From the NCBI GenBank assembly GCA_904066235.2, contig CAJFCV020000005.1, positions 4,707,501 to 4,771,500 of the forward strand: 64,000 bases of DNA. Reading direction: 5' to 3'. A model generated the notes under the pieces. It was given only the letters and a program-made list of their open reading frames with translations. It ran no database searches and was not told where the DNA came from. This DNA is from Bursaphelenchus xylophilus (taxonomy: Eukaryota > Nematoda > Chromadorea > Rhabditida > Aphelenchoididae). Made by a program: the position numbers and the translations under genes. Below are positions 56,506 through 64,000 of this stretch, piece by piece; the first letter of the stretch is position 1; each line of letters starts with the position of its first letter.

Positions 56506-57472
56506 TCAACCAAATCGGAGAGGGCGCGGTCCCATTCCTCGTTTGTTCGACCTGAAATGATCTTTTTAGAGAGCCTCTCGTAAAAGGTATGGATGTACAA
56601 GGTTTTCACTCACCTCATGTCATCAAGCACAACATAGCCAACGTCTCCATCGGGCTCTCCATATCTTTCCATGTAGTTTCGTACTAAAAAAAGATTATTA
56701 AAATGCTGTCAGTATTACTTTCTGAGGAGTGCCATCACTTTAGAGTTTAGGAAGAATTTATTTATTCAGTGGTCTAGCGTAATCCATCTCGTATTACGAT
56801 TGCTGACTTTGTGTGAAAGAGGATGAATTTGAATGGCGACGGTTACAGACTGATGACTTTCGGAGAATACGGACGAGCCGTCATGCTTGGTTTGAAGGCC
56901 ATAGAAACTTTACTAATTATTTACAAGGCTTCTATTTTCGAAAGGGCATGAGGGGGGAGGGTAATAAAAACCCGATTACTGTAAGGCCGTTTTGCGTTTG
57001 GATCTAAAAACAACACTCTTTCATGATGTTGTGTTTTCTTAATTTAGGGTTTATGTCATGTCTACCATATTGTTATGTTATATCTCTCGCTGGGCCCATA
57101 AATATCGCCGCCAAATGGGACCGGAAACTCGGAAATAGTTTTTTGCTCTGATATGGAGAGAAAAGACAATGAGTTTGGAATGTTGCATCGTGGGAATCAA
57201 CTTTTGGAGCAAGGATTTACCTCATTGCAGCGATTCTACAGTAGACGGAAACTGCCTCGGGTTTGGAAAACGAACGGGGAATAATGTAATATGGAAATGT
57301 AGAGATGGGAAAAAAATGACGTTTGGGACCAGTAGGAGTGGAGTATTGACTTACACATCTTGAGAGCGGTCAAATCATTTGTTGATTCCAAAATTGGACC
57401 CGCTTGGCCAAGCTGGGCGAGAATGGCCAAAAAGAGGAAGATAGCAACCTTAAGTAGCGCGTCGGTTCTCAT
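56506..57472 (-). CDS. flp-21: FMRFamide-like neuropeptide precursor FLP-21
   Basis: Neuropeptide precursor; in C. elegans FLP-21 is a ligand of the NPR-1 receptor. Three exons, 57472-57355, 56683-56614 and 56551-56506, join in phase to 77 residues. Signal peptide MRTDALLKVAIFLFLAILAQ; spacer LRNYMERYGEPDGDVGYVVL; then DDMRSNKR, the KR cleavage site, and the single peptide GMGPRPLRFG at the very C-terminus, where Gly is the amide donor. The C. elegans peptide is GLGPRPLRFamide, so only Leu2 is changed, to Met. The coding part is split so finely that no exon alone looks like a gene. The 671-nt first intron is long for this window. Confidence 0.93.
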
Positions 57473-59029
57473 GTCTGTCTCTGATGATGGCGCCAAGTAC
57501 CCTACAACATGTGTCGTATTACAATAAGGGATTAGACAGAATTCGCGATAAAATAAGGAAGTCGGTAAAACACATGGCAATATTTAATTACAGTATGCAT
57601 GAAGGTTAAAAAGATATAATGGAAGTTAGCAAAGCACGGAGATGCTTTCTTCAGAAGACCTCCTCCTATGTCAAATAAGAATTCTAATACCTACAAATTC
57701 ATATATGCGAATGCCTTGCGGTAAAATGACGAAAAAAATGTTTTCCGAACACAAGAAAAGGGGCGGAGTCTGCCGGGCAGAGGGATACGAAGTTGAAGCG
57801 AACCAAAAACAAACAAAATTTGTCCGAAATTGGAATTAATCTCTATTTTTTGAGGCTATATATTTACTAAACTGATATAAATTGTACTGCTTCCAAGGCG
57901 GAGGCCTCGTTTTATAGTGAAATCCGATAATTTGAATAAGTCCCGCCCACAATGAACAAACAAATCGCGTAAAAAGGTCGACTTTGTGCATGGTACTGTA
58001 GTCTATGTATCAGCGCAAAAATCTTAAACACGATGTAAGTGTTGAATTAGAGGTGAGAAGTCTGTTTGATGATTTGCAAGGAAAAGGAAGGGATCTGAAG
58101 GGTCGAATAATACTCGGAGGTCTTCAGAAATTACAAGGGCAAAAGACAGTACACAACAAAGTTCGCACTTGTACCCAAAGCGTAAATGAACCTACAAAAA
58201 TCAAGTAACATATTGGAGAATACTTTGTGTCACGTGCTCTTACTTTACATTAACATTTCTCATGCTGAAAAGGCCGCCATTATAAACGAACGCTTAGACG
58301 TCACGTTCTACAAAATGTTCTGCTGTAACAACCTCAGTTTTATATTGCGATTGCAGTAGAATAAAGATGGCGATGCCTTATAAAAATAAGCTCTGCCCGG
58401 GACCAATGTATGCAGGCATTCGGTCTCAAAATATCCAAGTAGATGATCGATATCGCCCCAAGGTAAACACGAAGCTGATATGAGAAGACGAGGGTGGACG
58501 GAATCCCAAATTGGTTCGAAGATATAAAATTTAAAAGTGAAGCCATTCCGTTCCTTTGCGCCCTTTGTTTGCCCAAAACCATCACTGTAAATTCTGAATA
58601 TCTGAAACGTCGAAAAAACCGACGTTATCGAAAAAGATGACAAGAAGAGGTATCTTTCAATAACGTCGTATTTGCTTACCATTCCGGGCCGAATATCATT
58701 CTCGTACCTGGTCTTGACTTAAGGTCATAGGCGTAACCTAAACCCACAGGCTAATTCAGGAAATGCGTCAAAGAAATGCAGATACCGCTGGATTACGCAA
58801 TTCAATGTTATTGTTTGTTTGGCCAGGTTTGAATATTATGCTTGAGAATTAATGATTACGGTATTATACCATTCATACGGGTTTATTCTGACCAAGATAC
58901 AACTTTACAGCTGGGTTTTAATTAGTCATTATCTACATGCGCCCTGAAACCAGACTGACATTTGCAGGACAGCTGGAGTGTATGGATTGCATCTTTTGGG
59001 ATTTCCATTTGAATGGCCTTCTCAGACAG

Positions 59030-59038
59030 TTATAAAAG
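59030..59038 (+). promoter_or_regulatory. TATA-like box upstream of a small open frame
   Basis: gttataaaag lies about 40 bp before the ATG at 59074, a spacing similar to that of the two TATA genes at 22.8 and 36.7 kb. The surrounding sequence shares no other blocks with them. Confidence 0.35.
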
Positions 59039-59073
59039 TTAAAACTTAAAACGTTGACAAAAGACCAGTTATT

Positions 59074-59313
59074 GTGATGATGGAAGTAGTGTGGGCCCTT
59101 GGAAATGTGTCAGCAAACAACCTACAATTAAACACAAACGGCCATTACAGCGTTGTCTACGAAGACATACAGAAGGGAACAAAGAAATGGACATTCTACT
59201 CGGTATTCGAACCGTTACTCCGCGGAACGAACGTTAAGGGCAAAGCGGTCGTCTTCTTACGGATTAAGGGCCACACTTTGCTCTTGATGAGTTTTTTAAT
59301 AGCTAAGTGTTGA
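59074..59313 (+). CDS. Small intronless open frame, function unknown
   Basis: 79 codons from ATG to TGA. It begins MMMEVVWALGNVSANNLQLN, has a polar middle (NGHYSVVYEDIQKGTKKWTF) and a hydrophobic end (GHTLLLMSFLIAKC). There is no signal peptide. The main support is the TATA-like box about 40 bp upstream and balanced amino-acid composition. It may be chance. Confidence 0.3.
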   Translation: MMMEVVWALGNVSANNLQLNTNGHYSVVYEDIQKGTKKWTFYSVFEPLLRGTNVKGKAVVFLRIKGHTLLLMSFLIAKC

Positions 59314-61193
59314 GCTGAAACTGACGGGGGGAATACTTAATGTAAGGGTTACAATTCGCACTTGGTATTGGTGAATAAACAACTTCGCAAAAATAAGAAT
59401 TTCACGTACACCAAAAATAAATGGCGAAAGTCGAGGAACGGCTGAGAAGCAATTCCCTGAGGCATAAATGTCAGGTATGTTGCCTTTTCTTGATGTGGAA
59501 TATGTCAACGTAACACGTGGTACAGCTAAAGACGTAGTTTTACGTTTTGTACGATAGCATTTTGATTATGTTCAATTAATATCGTGCGTACATTCGTATA
59601 GTTTAGGCGCATCAAGGAGCAAATGTAATGTTATAATCGAATTACCGATTGTATCAAGATGTCTTAGGGTTATACCGATAAATGGTGTAGGATTTTGGTG
59701 GAGGACTTTTAATTCAACAATTTTTTTGTTTAATTATGGCCAAGGTTTTGTTTTGATACAATGTAAAATGCACTCTAGAATTACTGTAGAAGCCCGTCAT
59801 AGCTTACGCATGCGTTCAAGAATACGAAGAACACTCCACTCAGACTCTGATTGTCTAAATGTTTACAAGAGTAACGCAGTAATGATGTAAGCCATGCTAC
59901 TTTCCCTCCCTTTCATTTTCTGCATATTGATAGAAGGAATTGCGGAAAAAGTGTAGGAGATTCCGGCTAGCCCGCCATAAACGCCGGATGATTAAATTCG
60001 CCGAAATATATTTTTATTAAAAGTCTGATTAAGGATGTTTAAAAGGAAGGGACTTGATGCTCATCAATTATGCAGAGTGAGGCTGCTAGTATTCAGAAAT
60101 CGCTCCAAATTAAATTACACCGATTATGGACGTCTCAGCTGTCGTCATGTGATTATGATTTGGAGTATGAATAGCAACAATGTCATCTTATTTGTGGAAT
60201 GACCGTAGTAGTTATTCGCAACTGGCAAAAGTTACTTCCTGAAATCATAATGAGCTCATTAGTAATTAGTCTGCCTTAATGTTGCGTAATTGCCGAAATT
60301 TCTATTGATTGGCTGCCTTAATTATTAATAATCTTGGCCAATTATGAATTTTAAAATTCGCTTTGGAAGTTATGTTGAGATAAAGTGCTTAATTGTCTAA
60401 ACTGTAATTTTATTGTTGCAAATGCATAAAAAAAGAAAGTTTTCTGATGTAAAGCCAAGGTTAGGGATGTGGTCTTCTTGTAAATCAGAGAGAGAGACGT
60501 AGAATTTTGGCTCCTAGAAAGCAATGTATGTTGTCGTGAACTTTTACAGTAACCATAACAAAAAATCAGTTGGACCGAAGACGTCAATAAAATGATGACA
60601 TATAATATAACAGACGCTTTGGTCTCGTTTCTGATTGTTGCATGTTACTTCCTGAGTTGTCATTGTCACATTTGTGTTTATATTTTTCTGACGTTCTCTT
60701 CCTGAAGCCCTGAGGCAAGAGGGGAGCATTACGCGTAATGTTATCCGCCAAAATCTTTTTTTCGATTTAAGAATTCCAAAAATTTTTGCACTTCCAATTC
60801 AACTATTCTAAAAATCCGATGAAATTCGACCTCCCATTAGAGTTTTAACGTCGTCCAATTAAAAAATAAGGTTTATTGACCACAAATCTCGCAAGGAAAG
60901 ACATCCGACTCTGCATACTACAAGGTGCGGGCTCAAATGTTCCGACATTTCACGACAAAATGTGTAATCGGACGTCCGGAAGACGCGGTGATGTCGAGTG
61001 AAGAAGAACAAACACTGCATAGAAATGATGCCATCATTTCACGTGTTTACGTAAAGCACAAGCGCGCAGTTGCAAATTACCGGTAATCATTACGGATTCC
61101 CAAAATCTTTTCTGATTCTGGGCACGTGCAAAGAAAAGGGCTTTAAAATGTTGTCATAACAAAGAACGTACCGCGAAAAGGGCAGAAAATAAT

Positions 61194-63805
61194 TTATTCA
61201 TTTACATTATCGAAATGTCTAGTTACAAGCCAATGATAGAGGCCAAACACGGGGATACCAACAGCGCAGATGAAGAATAAGATCATAAACACGATTAGGA
61301 ATACTCTTTCCATTACTTCGGCCATCCAATCGTACTCGATTTCGGCCAGAGTCCGATGATTTGGTTGGCTAAGGAAGTCTGCAAGTGGTTCAAATTAAGA
61401 TAGATTTTGATGATTGCAATGACTGATTTCAAGTAATTTGGGTTTCCCTAAACCGTCCCGTTTTTGGGCTACGTTTTACGACTGCTTGGGCAACGGTCGT
61501 ACAAGGTCTTCCTTGCGTTCGGTAAGGGAGACCCAGCCTAGTCAGCCTGAGACTAAACTGAGGCTCAGCCTAATTGTAAGCTTTAGGGTAGACTGAAATC
61601 CTACAGAACGGCCTACCGAAGTGCAGCCTTAGTTTGTCGTCTTTTACCACTCACTTTCCTCTTCCTTTGAAGCCATCTTTTCGATCCGGCTTTTTCGTTT
61701 AGGTTTAATGCCGGAGGGCAAAAACTGATGGGATTCATTGATCTTATTGAACTCTGGATTATTCGTACTCCCATAAGGTGAATTGAAGTCATCTTCGGGG
61801 TCTTCTGAAATTTCTGTTTCATTGTCGGTACGTTATTCCTCATCTCCCATTGCTTTATGATTGAAATTACCTTGCAATATCATCGCATCGACTCCCATTT
61901 GATCCTGAGAACTCAACTTCTTGTAAACAGCTACCCTATTTAGCCCGGACATGGCTGACGCGCTTTCGGTGAGTGGCGGAATCAACGCTGTACTCGCGGC
62001 TGATGTTGTTGCTGTGCTTCCAATACTATTCGAAATTTTTTGCCACGATCTCATCCAAATATTCCCTCGGAATTTGTATTTGTCTTGCTTAAACTTATCT
62101 ATCATTGTTTTCTTTTCTAATTTACCGTCTCTTTGATGGCATATGCTTGTCGCATCATGAGTGGGACTTCAATTAGAAGTAATGTCCCTATTTTCTTGGC
62201 CCATTTCATTGTGTCGGGATCCGGTCTCTTGCCCAAAGTCCCCTTTTTCTGGATCGAAATGACGACGGCAGATGCCCATGTTCCAAGCGAGATTAAAAAC
62301 ATCATCGAGGTGTAAAACCAGCCTATAAAGTGATGGCTTAAACTTTTAGTCAGTCAAACCGTCAGAACTATAGATAGATTTGTAAGTTCCCTTACCTATC
62401 AAAGGGACGAATGATGAAGTAGAAGGCATTTGATCGGACACCATGAAGATCAAAATGGACATTGAGAGGAGCTAAATAAATTATGGGAAAATTTAGTAAA
62501 CTAAATAAATATTTCCAACCCATGCAAATATCGGCTATCACTGCATCTGACAGAATAATTTGCACCGGATGTTTTCAAAAACATAAGTGGAAAAGAACCG
62601 CAAAACCTACCGTAGTTATCCCCAAAGTAATCTTCTCTTCTCTGATTTGATTCACAGTAGCTGAGCTGAAGAAGCCAATGATGGCGATGAAAGTGATGAT
62701 GGCTGTGGGGATCATCAAATTGGTTATGTAATACAACGGCTTCCTTTGAATGACCATCTCGAATTCGAGAAGAGTATAGTTGTTGGCACAGCATTTGTAC
62801 TTCTTTACAATTCGATGGACCGAGGTCTGAATGATGTTCCATCCCTCATTTTCGATACAGTTATCGACGGCAATTGCTCCATCAGTGCTGTTGTTGGGAT
62901 AGTAATCGATTCCTTGATTGTCATGCGTCCAACTTCCAAATGTCATAATGCATGTCTAAATGGAGTGATCTACATTAAATGCCAAAGTTTCACAAGGGAT
63001 TTAATTGCCCAAGAACAATGAGCATATTTTGATTGACCTCAGAATGGAATACAGTTATTTATAAGATCAAATGTGACGTACTTGAGCGTCGAATGGGAAT
63101 AGTTTCAGATCCAGAGTGCAACTGAACTTGTAGAGAGCTGGGTATAAGAATTCAATTTGAGCAGTCCTCCTCTCTGGCCGTGTAGATACCTTGATGTTGG
63201 TGAGTCTTCTGCTCTCGCTGTCGCTCATTGTTAGCCTTGAATTGATAATTGGAATAATCATTAATCTTTGCTGTGTATGACTCACGAATTATAAAGAGTA
63301 GTATCTGGAATCCACAAGGAACTGACTGGTAATACAATGTTTGTTATGTTTTCGAATCTTGATGGGTCCCAGTAAAGAAAATCATCTTCCCAGCTCTGAA
63401 CCCACGTTATATTTCAAACAAATAGTTTGGCGACTTACCTCGATGATCCATGAATTTAGAATTATATACTGTTGGGGTTCATTCTAAAACAATATAAAAG
63501 TATTTTACAGTATTCCTTCTACCTTACCACTTCCACAATTTGGTACAAAGCAATTTGAAAGAGGACTTCAACTGTATCCGTGGATGTTTTCCTCGGCAAT
63601 ATTCGATCATTGTAATGCTTCATTAAATGCCTTTCCAGCCGGTAATGAGCAGGAGGATTGAAATCGTCATCGTTGTCTGTAGGGACTAAAATTTTTATTT
63701 TTTTACCTTCTACTGATCCCAATACAAGTAAAATAACTTTCAAATTCACTTGCCATCTTGTCGTGCAGTTGTTGAGGAGGCCAAAAATACGATGAGAAAG
63801 AGCAT
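61194..63805 (-). CDS. Nicotinic acetylcholine receptor subunit, alpha type
   Basis: Cation-channel subunit gated by acetylcholine or a related ligand. Eleven exons: 63805-63754, 63685-63528, 63483-63439, 63395-63286, 63235-63082, 62955-62611, 62471-62396, 62322-62126, 62087-61871, 61804-61655, 61378-61194, in phase to 562 residues. Signal peptide MLFLIVFLASSTTA; loop D to A (SWEDDFLYWDP, SSLWIPDTTLYN); Cys-loop CTLDLKLFPFDAQTC with normal 13-residue spacing; loop C with the vicinal pair YKCCANNYTLLEF; M1 after YYITNLMIPT; M2 with EEKITLGITTLLSMSILIF (GEK-like, cationic); M3 GWFYTSMMFLISLG; long loop; M4 VFLIVFMILFFICAVGIPVF. Intron 1 seems to use a GC donor (gatg|gcaagt), and the acceptors before exons 5 and 9 end in AAG. 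The exact C. elegans ACR orthologue is not assigned. Confidence 0.93.
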
Positions 63806-64000
63806 TGGGATCAGACCAAGTGCACTTTCATTTCTAAAATAAAGTTTCGGAACTATTATAAAATGAACCATGTCCGCATATAAGGCTTTTTTGCTTTTTA
63901 AATCCCAACAGACACTGTATACATATAATATCGCGCTTTATCATATTAGGAGCGAAACAAGGCTTGTAAAATATATTTTGGCTTGGATATGTCAGTACTA
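63806..64000. other. Upstream of the nicotinic receptor gene
   Basis: A tag acceptor just before the first coding exon (ctttattttag on the minus strand) indicates a further 5'UTR exon beyond or in this stretch. No other feature. Confidence 0.4.

Larger units (their letters stand above)
57473..61193. other. 3.7 kb with at most one small gene
   Basis: Mostly AT-rich intergenic sequence between flp-21 and the nicotinic receptor gene. One small frame with an upstream TATA box (59074-59313) is listed separately. Other frames, such as 58005-58208 and 58308-58682, lack motifs or splice support. Confidence 0.4.

Noticed and set aside
1..64000. CRISPR arrays, rRNA, prophage or bacterial operon signals
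   Set aside because: None present; spliced genes and nematode protein families make this a eukaryotic chromosome segment.

Overview
This is a nematode genomic window. The evidence is spliced genes with very short introns (many of 33-39 nt), nematode-type gene products (an FLP-21 neuropeptide precursor, an INS-1-like insulin, a UNC-23/BAG2 co-chaperone, an SCP/TAPS secreted protein, two Cys-loop receptors) and nematode-style DNA transposons and MITEs. I cannot name the species. All gene models below were spliced by hand from consensus GT(GC)/AG sites with reading-frame phases checked; none has transcript support.

Layout. 1-8 kb: 3' part of a divergent Cys-loop receptor (+), rpl-38 (-), a 1 kb MITE with a TAA target duplication, otub-1 (-) and 3-hydroxyanthranilate dioxygenase (+). 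8-15 kb: long non-coding stretch, an insulin-like peptide gene (+), then a FAHD-family protein that has lost its catalytic residues (+). 15-21.6 kb: a small foldback element with a 9-bp duplication, an SLC7 amino-acid transporter (+), an SCP/TAPS protein (+) and a short unrecognised secreted-peptide gene (+). 22-24 kb: a secreted protein made of five proline-led helical repeats (+). 26.6-29 kb: a decayed mariner-like element split by a second, almost fully palindromic element. 32.7-35.7 kb: a small membrane protein (+), a CRAL-TRIO/GOLD protein (+) with a tRNA-Arg in its first intron, and an identical inverted tRNA-Arg just downstream. 36.3-36.7 kb: a shorter paralogue of the repeat protein in the opposite orientation (-), sharing promoter and distal upstream sequence. 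37.4-42.9 kb: no gene recognised. 42.9-46.6 kb: a Cys-rich probably GPI-anchored protein (+) and a third, large member of the repeat family (+). 48.5-55 kb: unc-23/BAG2 (+), kynurenine formamidase (-) and the DHTKD1-type 2-oxoadipate dehydrogenase E1 (-). 56.5-57.5 kb: flp-21 (-). 61.2-63.8 kb: an alpha-type nicotinic receptor subunit (-).

How genes relate. Three enzymes belong to tryptophan/lysine catabolism (kynurenine formamidase, 3-hydroxyanthranilate dioxygenase, 2-oxoadipate dehydrogenase E1); formamidase and DHTKD1 lie head-to-tail 281 bp apart. Several others are signalling genes (two receptors, insulin, FLP-21, a candidate new peptide). The least described feature is the three-member secreted repeat family, two members of which form an inverted duplication that carries a conserved TATA promoter and distal upstream block.
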